Part shown: positions 35,177 to 43,724 of the stretch, in pieces | How positions within the stretch are numbered: position 1 is the first letter of the stretch | Layout: each line of letters opens with the position of its first letter | Source: JAISST01 sp050434145 | GTDB taxonomy: Bacteria; Fusobacteriota; Fusobacteriia; Fusobacteriales; Fusobacteriaceae | Direction: 5' to 3' | DNA: 64,000 nt | Assembly: GCF_050434145.1 (NCBI RefSeq) | Contig: NZ_JBNPVX010000006.1 | Location: 23,867-87,866 of the forward strand | Notes under the pieces: model-generated | What the model was told of the DNA's origin: nothing | What the model saw: only the letters and a program-made list of their open reading frames with translations | Databases searched by the model: none | Made by a program: the position numbers and the translations under genes

Positions 35177-35985
35177 GTTTTAACCCCAAGGATCTAAAGA
35201 CAGCATTATCACTTTTAGGAGAATATGATTTGATTCCATATGCTGGTGGGACAGATCTAATGACTGAAGAAAGGGATGATGACTCATTTTTGTTTTTAGA
35301 TCAAATTAAAGATATGAAAAATATAACAAAAGATGAAGAATATATAAGAATTGGTGGAGCTTGTACTTTTACTGAGATATTAGAGAATAATATTGTGCCT
35401 CAAGTATTAAAAACAGCTATAAGTCATATTGCTGCTCCAGCCATCAGAAACCTTGGAACATCTGGTGGCAACATTGCTAATGGATCACCAAAAGCTGACA
35501 GTGCATTGATTTATTATGCATTAGATGGAAAGGTGCGATTATGTTCTGAAAAAGCTGAACGAATAGTTCCTATTAATGAATTCTATTTAGGTAGAAATAA
35601 GACAATACTAGCTAAAGATGAATTATTAACAGAAATACTAATACCTCACAAAGATTTCAGAAACTATTACTATAAGAAAATAGGAGCAAGAAAATCTTTG
35701 GCAATTTCTAGAGTGTCTTTTGTTGGAATATTAGAGATAAGAGATAGGGTAATATATAATTTTGCAGTAGCTTTTGGTGCGATTGACAATACAGTCTTAA
35801 GATTTTATGATATAGAAAAAAAAGTAATTGGAAAAACTATAGAAGAAGTAAAAAAAATTAAAGACCAACTAATAAAAGATTATAGCAATTCTATCAATCC
35901 AATAACAGGTCGTATTTCAGCGGAATACAGAAAGACAGTATGTATAAATTTACTCAAAGATTTTTTATCGAGCAATGATATTTGA
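35170..35985 (+). CDS. Xanthine dehydrogenase FAD-binding subunit
   Basis: 271 residues of the CoxM/XdhB-type FAD domain: YDLIPYAGGTDLM, IGGACTFTEI, and AAPAIRNLGTSGGNIANGSPKADS are the flavin-binding words. It would take electrons from the Fe-S subunit and reduce NAD or ferredoxin. The start overlaps the Fe-S gene by 7 bases, with GAGGAGGGG just upstream. It is the last gene before a strong terminator and so ends the riboswitch-controlled operon. Confidence 0.92.
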   Translation: MVSFNPKDLKTALSLLGEYDLIPYAGGTDLMTEERDDDSFLFLDQIKDMKNITKDEEYIRIGGACTFTEILENNIVPQVLKTAISHIAAPAIRNLGTSGGNIANGSPKADSALIYYALDGKVRLCSEKAERIVPINEFYLGRNKTILAKDELLTEILIPHKDFRNYYYKKIGARKSLAISRVSFVGILEIRDRVIYNFAVAFGAIDNTVLRFYDIEKKVIGKTIEEVKKIKDQLIKDYSNSINPITGRISAEYRKTVCINLLKDFLSSNDI

Positions 35986-35989
35986 AACA

Positions 35990-36036
35990 AAAATGCTGAG
36001 TTTTCTTATGATGAGAAGACACAGCATTTTTTATTT
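35990..36036 (+). terminator. Terminator of the guaD-permease-xdh operon
   Basis: AAAATGCTG (35990-35998) pairs with CAGCATTTT (36022-36030), with further pairing inside and a T tract after. Confidence 0.9.
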
Positions 36037-36093
36037 TAATGAGCTAAAAAAAAATTAGGATATCTAAAAAAAATTATTTTTATGATATTGCTT

Positions 36094-36122
36094 TTGGATT
36101 ATTTAGGTGGTAAACTTATAAT
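36094..36122 (+). promoter_or_regulatory. Promoter of the ssnA-ygfK operon
   Basis: TTGGAT (36094-36099) and TATAAT (36117-36122) are 17 bases apart. A 5' leader of about 60 bases follows with a small AGAC/GTCT hairpin. Confidence 0.6.
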
Positions 36123-36188
36123 ATAAAAGACTTTGTCTTGGTAATTTTGGTTAGAGTCCTATGGTTTTTTGAGTTCCAGGAGGTAGTA

Positions 36189-37520
36189 ATGATTATCATT
36201 GGAAATGGAAAAGTAGTAACAAGAAATACTGAAAATTCATTAATAGAAAATGGTGCAGTGGCAATAGAAAATACTTTGATAAAAGAAGTAGGTTTGACTG
36301 AAAATATAAAAAGTAAATATCCAGATGCAGAATACATAGATGTCAAGGGTAAATTAATAATGCCTGGATTCATAAATACTCATGAACATATATATAGTGC
36401 TCTAGCTAGAGGGATATCAATTAACAATTATAATCCCAATGGATTTTTGGATATATTAGATGGTATGTGGTGGAATATAGATAGGCATTTGACCAACGAA
36501 AGTACAAAACAAAGTGCAATTGGAACATATATAGATTGTATTAGAAATGGAGTTACTACAGTATTTGACCATCATGCTAGTTATGGTCAGATTAAAGATA
36601 GTCTATTCACAATAGGTGATGTGGCTAGAGAATTAGGAATACGTACTTGCCTTTGTTATGAGGTTTCAGACAGAGATGGTGAAGAAAAAATGAAAGAATC
36701 AGTATTAGAAAATGAATCATTTATCAAATTTGCACTTAATGATAGTACTGATATGTTAGCTGGCATGATGGGCTTACATGCTTCTTTCACTTTATCTGAC
36801 AAAACTCTGGATTATTGTGCATCTCATAAAGATTCAAGAGTAGGTTATCATATTCATGTAGCAGAAGGGATAGAAGACTTATATGATTCTTTAAGAAAAT
36901 ATAACAAGAGAATAGTAGATAGATTAATGGATAAAAGTATATTAGGGCCTCTTACAATAGCAGCACATTGCATATATATCAATAAACATGAGATGGATTT
37001 GCTGAAAGAAACTGATACTATGGTAGTGCATAATCCAGAATCTAATATGGGTAATGCTTGTGGTTGCCCACCTACTTTGGCAATATTAAAAAATGGAATA
37101 ATGACAGGGCTAGGTACTGATGGTTATACACATGATATGCTAGAATCTTACAAGGTTGCTAATATTTTACATAAACATAATTTGTGTGATGCAACAGTTG
37201 CTTGGACAGAAATTCCGCAGATGTTATTTGAAAATAATACAAAAATAGCCAATAGATACTTCAAGACACCACTAGGAATATTAAAAGAAGGTGCTGCCGC
37301 AGATATAATAGTAGTTGATTATGATCCTATTACTCCAATGCACGAAAATAATATTAATTCACATATATTATTTGGAATGAATGGAAGAAATGTAGTGAGT
37401 ACAATGATAAATGGGAAATTATTAATGAAAGATAGAGAAATGCTTTATATAGATGAAGAAAAAGCTATGATAGAAACAAGGAAAGCTGCTGTAGATTTGT
37501 GGAGAGCAATAAACAGTTAA
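36189..37520 (+). CDS. ssnA: SsnA-type putative aminohydrolase
   Basis: 443 residues of the amidohydrolase superfamily. Seen: PGFINTHEHIYSALARG (HxH), GVTTVFDHHASYG, GLHASFTLSD, YHIHVAEG, TIAAHCIYI, VVHNPESNMGN, GLGTDGYTHDM. It matches the SsnA group, which in anaerobes accompanies selenium-dependent purine or urate breakdown. The ring-opening or deaminating reaction has not been assigned by sequence. The ATG at 36189 follows CAGGAGG; an in-frame ATG 51 bases upstream has none. ygfK follows after 55 bases. Confidence 0.88.
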   Translation: MIIIGNGKVVTRNTENSLIENGAVAIENTLIKEVGLTENIKSKYPDAEYIDVKGKLIMPGFINTHEHIYSALARGISINNYNPNGFLDILDGMWWNIDRHLTNESTKQSAIGTYIDCIRNGVTTVFDHHASYGQIKDSLFTIGDVARELGIRTCLCYEVSDRDGEEKMKESVLENESFIKFALNDSTDMLAGMMGLHASFTLSDKTLDYCASHKDSRVGYHIHVAEGIEDLYDSLRKYNKRIVDRLMDKSILGPLTIAAHCIYINKHEMDLLKETDTMVVHNPESNMGNACGCPPTLAILKNGIMTGLGTDGYTHDMLESYKVANILHKHNLCDATVAWTEIPQMLFENNTKIANRYFKTPLGILKEGAAADIIVVDYDPITPMHENNINSHILFGMNGRNVVSTMINGKLLMKDREMLYIDEEKAMIETRKAAVDLWRAINS

Positions 37521-37575
37521 TATAAATAATATTAAGATTCAACTTTAAAATTATATAATTCAGGAGGAAAGAATT

Positions 37576-40500
37576 ATGAGTGATATAATGACTCCTATCC
37601 CTTTTAATAAATTAGTGGAATGGATATTGGTAGAGAAAAAAAATAAAGGAACAATATTTGGTATAAGAAAATTTTATAAGCCAAAATCAAATAAGAAATT
37701 GAAAATTTTTAAAGAAAAAATAGAAACTCCGTTTGGTCCCGCTGCAGGGCCAGCGACACAATTAGCACAAAATATCATTGCTTCTTATTGCGCAGGAAGC
37801 AGATTTTTTGAGTTGAAAACAGTGCAAATAATGGATGGAGAAGAATTATCAGCTTGTGTAAATAAACCATGTATTTTGGCTGAAGATGAGGGATATAATT
37901 GTGAATGGTCTACAGAATTAGAAGTTCCACAAGCTTTTGAAGAATATATAAAAGCTTGGATAGCATTAAAGGTATTATCCAAAGAATTTGAACTAGGTAA
38001 TTCTGATGGTTTTGTATTTAACATGAGTGTTGGTTATGATTTGGAAGGGATAAAATCACCTAAGATAGATAAGTTTATAGAAGAAATGAAAGATGCTTCA
38101 AATACAAAAATATTCCAAGAATCTATAAATTATTTGAAGGAAAATATAGATAAATTTGAAAATATAACTATAAAAGATATTGAGAATATTTCTGCTAATG
38201 TTTGTACATCTATTACATTGTCTACTTTACATGGATGTCCTCCTGAAGAAATAGAAAAAATTTCGACTTATTTAATTAATGAAAAGAGTTTGAATACATA
38301 TATAAAATGCAATCCAACATTATTAGGTTACAAATTTGCAAGAAATATAATGGATGAAATGGGTTATGATTATTTAGTATTTGATGATCATCATTTCAAA
38401 AATGATTTACAATATTCTGATGCTGTACCAATGATTAAAAGACTATTAGAATTAGGAAAAAATAAGAGTCTTGAATTTGGAGTAAAAATAACTAATACTT
38501 TTCCAGTGAAAGTAGCAAAAAAAGAATTACCTAGTGAAGAGATGTATATGTCAGGTCGTGCATTATATCCATTATCTATATCATTGGCTAATAAATTATC
38601 AGAAGAGTTTCATGGTAAATTGAGAATATCATATTCTGGTGGAGCAGATGCTTTTAATATTGAAAAGATATTTAGTAGTGGAATTTGGCCAATTACAATG
38701 GCAACAACAATACTAAAGCCTGGTGGGTATGAGAGATTTGTACAAATATCAGAATTATTAGAAAAAGAAGAATATTCAGATTTTGAAAAAGTAGATACTA
38801 TCAAATCAAAAAAATTATCAGAAGATGTAATCACTGACAGTAATCATATAAAACCTATCAAACATATGTCTAATAGAAAAATAAAAGAAAAGGTTTCATT
38901 AATAAATTGTTTTATTGAACCTTGTAATGAAGGTTGTCCTATCAATCAAGATATCACAGCATATATGTCAGAAGTGGAAAAAGGAAACTATAAGGAAGCT
39001 TTTGAAATTATTACTGATAAAAATCCATTACCTTTCATTACTGGAACAATATGCCCACATAATTGTATGACTAAATGTACTAGAAATTTTTATGAAGCGC
39101 CAGTAAATATTAGAAAAATGAAATTAATAGCAGCTGAAAGAGGTTATGATGATTTTGTAAAGAATATAGATAAAAAAGAAATAAAATCTAGTAAAAAAAT
39201 AGCAATCATTGGTGGTGGACCAGCAGGTTTATCATGTAGTTTTTTCTTAGGAAGAGCTGGATATAATGTAACTATATTTGAAAAAAGAAATAAATTGGGT
39301 GGAATAGTACAAAATGTTATACCAGAATTCAGAATATCAAATAATGCTATAAACAAAGATATAGAATTAGTAAAATCAATGGGAGTAGAGATTGTGCTGG
39401 AGACTAATATAAAGTCAATAGAAACATTGAAAAAACTAGGTTATGAGATTATTGTATTGGCAATAGGTGCTTCTAAACCAAGTACTATGTATTTAGAAAA
39501 AGGTCAATATCTAAATGCAATATCATTTTTGGAAGGTTATAAGGAAAATAGTGAGAATACACATTTAGGTAAAAATGTAGTAGTAGTAGGTGGCGGAAAC
39601 ACTGCGATGGATACTGCAAGAGCTGCCAAAAGAGTGAAAGGAGTGGAGAATGTTGCTATAGTGTATCGTCGAGATAAGAGAAATACTCCTGCTGATGAAG
39701 AAGAATTAACACTGGCTCTAAATGATGGGGTACAATTCAAAGAGTTGCTATTACCAGTAAAGGTTGATAGTGGAATGTTGCAATGCAGAAAAATGATATT
39801 GGGACCAATAGATTCTTCTGGAAGACAATCTCCAGTGGAAACAGATGAACTGATAGAGTTTCCTGTTGATACTATAATAAGTGCTACAGGCGAACAAGTA
39901 AATACAGAATTTTATAAAGAGAATAACATCAAAGTGGATATAAAAGGGAAAGCTGTCGTAGATAAGGATACATTAGAAACTAATCTAGAAAATGTATATG
40001 TAATAGGTGATGGTTTAAATGGCCCTGCTACAGTAGTAGAGGGAATACGTGATAGTAAATACTGTGCTAATGCAATAGCTGGTAAGAACTTATTTGAAAA
40101 CTTTACTGTAGAAACGAGGTTAAAAGAAATTTATTCAAAACATGGAATATTAGAAAAAGAAATTAATAATTTTAATGAAAAAGATAATAATCAAATGAAA
40201 TTAGATGCAACTCGTTGTCTGAAATGTGCTACTATATGCGAAAATTGTGTAGAAGTATGCCCAAATAGAGCTAATATATCTATAAATGTAGCAGGAATGA
40301 AACAACATCAGATTATACATATTGATTACATGTGCAATGAATGTGGTAATTGCAATAGTTTCTGTCCTTACAATAGTGCACCATACAAAGATAAATTGAC
40401 TTATTTTAAGGACGAAAATGATTTTAATAATAGTAATAATAATGGCTTTATAATTGTTGATGAAATAAAAAAAATAGTAAAATTACGATATAAAGATGAA

Positions 40501-40608
40501 ATTCTTATAGTTGATAAAAATTCTGAAAATTTAGATGCAATCCAATTGTTCAAATTAATAGAAACTTTTATAAACGATTATTCATACATCATTTATAAAA
40601 AAAATTAA
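37576..40608 (+). CDS. ygfK: YgfK-type multidomain oxidoreductase (annotated putative selenate reductase subunit)
   Basis: 1010 residues. Residues 1-430 resemble a dihydroorotate/dihydropyrimidine dehydrogenase-like barrel (TPFGPAAGPATQLAQN, TLHGCPPEEIE, KCNPTLLGY). A Cys-rich helical domain follows (C445, C450, C454, then CPHNCMTKC). An FAD/NAD(P)H unit of the glutamate-synthase type has GGGPAGLSC near 546 and GGGNTAMDTARAAKR near 672. The end has two 4Fe-4S motifs (CLKCATICENCVEVCP near 881, CNECGNCNSFC near 920). The DPD-like layout suggests NAD(P)H-dependent reduction of a purine or pyrimidine-like intermediate; a selenate role is only a label. AGGAGG precedes ATG. Confidence 0.9.
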   Translation: MSDIMTPIPFNKLVEWILVEKKNKGTIFGIRKFYKPKSNKKLKIFKEKIETPFGPAAGPATQLAQNIIASYCAGSRFFELKTVQIMDGEELSACVNKPCILAEDEGYNCEWSTELEVPQAFEEYIKAWIALKVLSKEFELGNSDGFVFNMSVGYDLEGIKSPKIDKFIEEMKDASNTKIFQESINYLKENIDKFENITIKDIENISANVCTSITLSTLHGCPPEEIEKISTYLINEKSLNTYIKCNPTLLGYKFARNIMDEMGYDYLVFDDHHFKNDLQYSDAVPMIKRLLELGKNKSLEFGVKITNTFPVKVAKKELPSEEMYMSGRALYPLSISLANKLSEEFHGKLRISYSGGADAFNIEKIFSSGIWPITMATTILKPGGYERFVQISELLEKEEYSDFEKVDTIKSKKLSEDVITDSNHIKPIKHMSNRKIKEKVSLINCFIEPCNEGCPINQDITAYMSEVEKGNYKEAFEIITDKNPLPFITGTICPHNCMTKCTRNFYEAPVNIRKMKLIAAERGYDDFVKNIDKKEIKSSKKIAIIGGGPAGLSCSFFLGRAGYNVTIFEKRNKLGGIVQNVIPEFRISNNAINKDIELVKSMGVEIVLETNIKSIETLKKLGYEIIVLAIGASKPSTMYLEKGQYLNAISFLEGYKENSENTHLGKNVVVVGGGNTAMDTARAAKRVKGVENVAIVYRRDKRNTPADEEELTLALNDGVQFKELLLPVKVDSGMLQCRKMILGPIDSSGRQSPVETDELIEFPVDTIISATGEQVNTEFYKENNIKVDIKGKAVVDKDTLETNLENVYVIGDGLNGPATVVEGIRDSKYCANAIAGKNLFENFTVETRLKEIYSKHGILEKEINNFNEKDNNQMKLDATRCLKCATICENCVEVCPNRANISINVAGMKQHQIIHIDYMCNECGNCNSFCPYNSAPYKDKLTYFKDENDFNNSNNNGFIIVDEIKKIVKLRYKDEILIVDKNSENLDAIQLFKLIETFINDYSYIIYKKN

Positions 40609-40731
40609 ATATCTTTCAAAAACATTGTATAATATTCTTATATAGAGAAGTTATCTTAAATAAAATTGAAAAAATCAATTATTTTGAAGACTTTCTATAA
40701 ATAAAAGTATTTTATAAAAGGAATGATTGGA

Positions 40732-41766
40732 ATGAAAGAAAAAATATTATTTTGTAATGGAGGAGGTTGCACAGCTAAATTAGGACCAGAAGTTTTAGAA
40801 TATGTATTAAAAAAAATACCTAAAAAAATGGATGCCAATCTTCTAGTAGGCTATGAAAGTTCTGATGATGCTTGTGTATATAAATTAACAGATGACTTAG
40901 CGCTGGTTCAGACTTTGGATTTTTTCCCACCAATAGTGGAAGATCCATACATATTTGGGCAAATAGCAGCAACCAATGCTTTAAGTGATATTTATGCCAT
41001 GGGTGGAGAAGTAAAAACAGCTCTTAATATTGTTTGTTTTCCCGAAAAGATGGATTTAAATATATTAGGAGAAATATTAAGAGGTGGCTCAGATAAAGTG
41101 ATAGAAGCTGGTGGAGTATTGGCTGGTGGACATTCTATAACTGATATAGATGTCAAATATGGTTTGTCAGTTACTGGAATTATAAATCCTAAAAAAATAT
41201 ATAAAAATAATACCTCAAAAGCAGGAGATCACTTAATTTTGACAAAGCCATTAGGTGTTGGAATAATTATGACTGCTATGAGAATAGGAGTGGCATCCAA
41301 AGAATCAGTTGAAAATGCAATAAAATATATGACAACTTTAAATAAATATTCTGCAGAAAGATTATTAGATTATAATATTAATGCTTGTACTGATGTAACA
41401 GGATTTGGCTTTTTAGGCCATTTAAATGAGATGATAGGAAATGAAAATAGTGCAATAATTTATAGTGAAAATATTCCTTATATAAAAGAATCACTTAGCT
41501 ATGCCAATGAATTTTTTCTTACTGGTGCAGCTCAACGAAATAGAAATCATTTGAAAAATAGAGTAGAATTTGGAGAAGGGGTATCTTTTGGAATGGAAGA
41601 AATTTTATTCGATCCTCAGACTTCAGGTGGACTTATTATAAGTGTTTCCAAAAATGAAAGTGAAGCACTTTTAAAAGATATTTCTTTGTTGGGATTACCA
41701 TGTGGTATAGTTGGTGAAATCGTAAGCAGATTAGATAGTGTTAATAATAAGATTCGAGTAGTATAA
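40732..41766 (+). CDS. selD: Selenide, water dikinase (selenophosphate synthetase)
   Basis: 344 residues. The essential pair Cys and Lys, three apart, appear in GGGCTAKLGPE; Cys, not selenocysteine, occupies the site. Other marks: DDACVYKL, TLDFFPPIVEDPYIFGQIAATNALSDIYAMGG, LAGGHSI, FDPQTSGGL. It makes selenophosphate from selenide and ATP. No selA or selB is in the window; the neighbours are the hydroxylase genes, so the selenophosphate is likely used for the labile selenium of the molybdenum cofactor. The ATG at 40732 is spaced better from AAAGGA than the one at 40723. Seven cysteine-metabolism genes of the same operon follow closely. Confidence 0.95.
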   Translation: MKEKILFCNGGGCTAKLGPEVLEYVLKKIPKKMDANLLVGYESSDDACVYKLTDDLALVQTLDFFPPIVEDPYIFGQIAATNALSDIYAMGGEVKTALNIVCFPEKMDLNILGEILRGGSDKVIEAGGVLAGGHSITDIDVKYGLSVTGIINPKKIYKNNTSKAGDHLILTKPLGVGIIMTAMRIGVASKESVENAIKYMTTLNKYSAERLLDYNINACTDVTGFGFLGHLNEMIGNENSAIIYSENIPYIKESLSYANEFFLTGAAQRNRNHLKNRVEFGEGVSFGMEEILFDPQTSGGLIISVSKNESEALLKDISLLGLPCGIVGEIVSRLDSVNNKIRVV

Positions 41767-41776
41767 GGAGGTCATG

Positions 41777-42421
41777 ATGAGAAAAACAGTCGATTCACGA
41801 GGTGAACAATGTCCAATACCAGTAATAAGAGCAAAGCAAGAATTAAAAAACTTAAATCATGGAGATAGTCTTTGTGTACTCATAGATAATGAAATATCCA
41901 TGCAAAATCTGGTGAAAATGGCTAATCAGCTTAATATAGAAGTAAAAAATCAAAAAACTAATGATGGGTATTCAGTAGAATTTTTTTGCACAGGTGAGAG
42001 AATAAAAATAACAGAAATAAAGAAGGAAGATTATGGAGATGTATCAATATATCAAAGTATGACTTTTCTTGAAAAATATAAGAAAAAACAGATAGTAATA
42101 GTAATTGGCTCTGATAAATATGGTAAGGGAGATGATACCCTTGGGCAAATATTAATGAAAGGATTTGTGTATGCTACAGGAGCATTGGAAGATTTGCCAA
42201 AGACAATTATATTTCTTAATAGTGGGATTAATATTACTTGTAAAGGCTCAGATTCTCTAGAAGATTTGAAAGAAATGGAAAGCAAAGGAGTAGAAATAAT
42301 TTCATGTGGAACATGCCTTGATTACTACAATAAAAAAGAAGAATTGATGGTAGGAAATATTTCAAATATGTATACTATAGTAGAAAAGCAAATGTTTGCT
42401 GACTTGGTAATCAATTTATAG
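41777..42421 (+). CDS. yedF: YedF-type selenium metabolism protein (TusA domain plus DsrE-like domain)
   Basis: 214 residues. Residues 1-70 are a TusA/SirA domain with the DSRGEQCPIPVIRAK motif and its sulfur- or selenium-carrying Cys. The rest is a DsrE-like domain (VIGSDKYGKGDDTLGQILMKGFVYA, IFLNSGI) with a CGTCLDYY motif. This two-domain form goes with selD in many anaerobes and is thought to move selenium. AAGGAGGT precedes the ATG at 41777. It is 10 bases behind selD and 9 bases ahead of the cysteine desulfurase gene. Confidence 0.9.
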   Translation: MRKTVDSRGEQCPIPVIRAKQELKNLNHGDSLCVLIDNEISMQNLVKMANQLNIEVKNQKTNDGYSVEFFCTGERIKITEIKKEDYGDVSIYQSMTFLEKYKKKQIVIVIGSDKYGKGDDTLGQILMKGFVYATGALEDLPKTIIFLNSGINITCKGSDSLEDLKEMESKGVEIISCGTCLDYYNKKEELMVGNISNMYTIVEKQMFADLVINL

Positions 42422-42430
42422 GGGGATAAT

Positions 42431-43564
42431 ATGATATATTTAGATTCGGCTGCCACAAGTTATTACAAACCTGATGAAGTAGCTGATGCAGTATACCACA
42501 CCATAAAAAATTCTGGCAATGCTTCTAGAGGCACACATGAAGTTGCTTTGACAATAGATAGAATAATCTTTCAGACTAGAGAAAAAATAAATAAATTGTT
42601 CAATGGAGATACTGCAGATAGAGTTGTCTTCACAGGTAACATTACAGAGAGTTTGAATATAATAATTAAAGGCTTGTTTAATAATGGTGATCATGTAGTA
42701 ACTACATCTATGGAGCATAATTCTGTACTGAGACCATTATATCAAAAAGAAAAAGATGGATTAGAACTTACTATAATTCCTGTGGATGGATATGGAAATA
42801 TAGACTATAATGATTTTGAAAAAAATATAAAGAGCAACACAAAAGCAATAATTTGTACTCATGCTTCTAATGTAACAGGAAACTTGCTGAATATAGAAAA
42901 AATAGGTAATATTTGTAAAAAAAATAAAATATTATTTATACTAGATACAGCTCAGACTGCTGGAATTATTGATATAAACATGAAAAAATGCAATATAGAT
43001 ATCTTAGCTTTTACAGGACATAAAAGTTTACTTGGACCACAAGGAACAGGTGGTATTTGTATAAAAAATAATATAGAAATTTTGCCATATAAAGTTGGTG
43101 GAAGTGGTTTTTCTAGTCATTTAAAGGAACATCCACAAAAATTTCCAACAGCATTGGAGGCAGGGACACTAAATGGTTGTGGGATATCGGGTCTCAATGC
43201 AGCTATTACATGGCTAGAAAGTCAAGAATTATCTGCACTAAAAAGAAAAGAAGATGAATTAATGTGGTGTTTTTATGATGAAATAAAAAATATGCCAGAG
43301 ATAAAAATATATGGAGATTTTGCAAATAAAGACAGATGTGCGATTGTTTCATTTAATTATAAAGATTATGATTCAGGAATAGTTGGAGACTATTTATGGG
43401 AAAATTTTCAGATAGCATGCCGCACAGGTGTCCATTGTGCACCACTTATGCATGAATCATTGGGGACAGATTCACAAGGAACAGTAAGAATAAGTTTCTC
43501 TCATTTTAATACAAAAGACCAAGTAAAAATCTTAATAGATGCAATAAAATCTATAGAAGATTAA
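42431..43564 (+). CDS. Cysteine desulfurase-family protein (selenium/sulfur donor)
   Basis: 377 residues of the class V aminotransferase family. The PLP lysine lies in FTGHKSLLGPQGTGG, and the mobile catalytic Cys in RTGVHCAPL. Other words: MIYLDSAATSYYKP, STSMEHNSVLRPL, THASNVTGN, and FILDTAQTAG. The family strips sulfur, or selenium, from cysteine or selenocysteine. Position directly after selD and yedF suggests it supplies the reduced selenium or sulfur for the hydroxylase cofactor. RBS AGGGGG before the ATG at 42431. Confidence 0.9.
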   Translation: MIYLDSAATSYYKPDEVADAVYHTIKNSGNASRGTHEVALTIDRIIFQTREKINKLFNGDTADRVVFTGNITESLNIIIKGLFNNGDHVVTTSMEHNSVLRPLYQKEKDGLELTIIPVDGYGNIDYNDFEKNIKSNTKAIICTHASNVTGNLLNIEKIGNICKKNKILFILDTAQTAGIIDINMKKCNIDILAFTGHKSLLGPQGTGGICIKNNIEILPYKVGGSGFSSHLKEHPQKFPTALEAGTLNGCGISGLNAAITWLESQELSALKRKEDELMWCFYDEIKNMPEIKIYGDFANKDRCAIVSFNYKDYDSGIVGDYLWENFQIACRTGVHCAPLMHESLGTDSQGTVRISFSHFNTKDQVKILIDAIKSIED

Positions 43565-43633
43565 AAAACTATCTTCAGGTAACAATATTTCGTCAGTTAT
43601 ATTAGTTATAACTCCTATCAATAATAAGTGTAG

Positions 43634-43696
43634 CAGGTCATAAGAAAATAATAAAAGCATGAATGTTTACATGTAAAAATAGTTTAGAAATAGCTT
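43634..43696 (+). promoter_or_regulatory. Structured leader (copy 3) upstream of the fused hydroxylase
   Basis: GCAGGTCATAAGAAAATAAT is followed by AAGC (43655-43658) pairing with GCTT (43693-43696) around the core TAAAAATAGTTT (43674-43685). It lies about 30 bases before the start of the Se-XDH-type gene. The GC-rich upper stem of copies 1, 2 and 5 is degenerate here. Confidence 0.45.
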
Positions 43697-43724
43697 AGCA
43701 TCATTTATCTTTAAGGAGGCACAT

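Noticed and set aside
36060..36188. A second purine riboswitch ahead of ssnA
   Set aside because: GATATTG and GGTGGTAAAC are suggestive, but there is no J2/3 TCTACC and no P1 pairing. Only a promoter and a small hairpin are supported.
40732..41766. Selenocysteine codon in selD or other genes
   Set aside because: SelD has Cys in the active-site motif, and I saw no in-frame TGA interrupting a conserved domain in any gene here.
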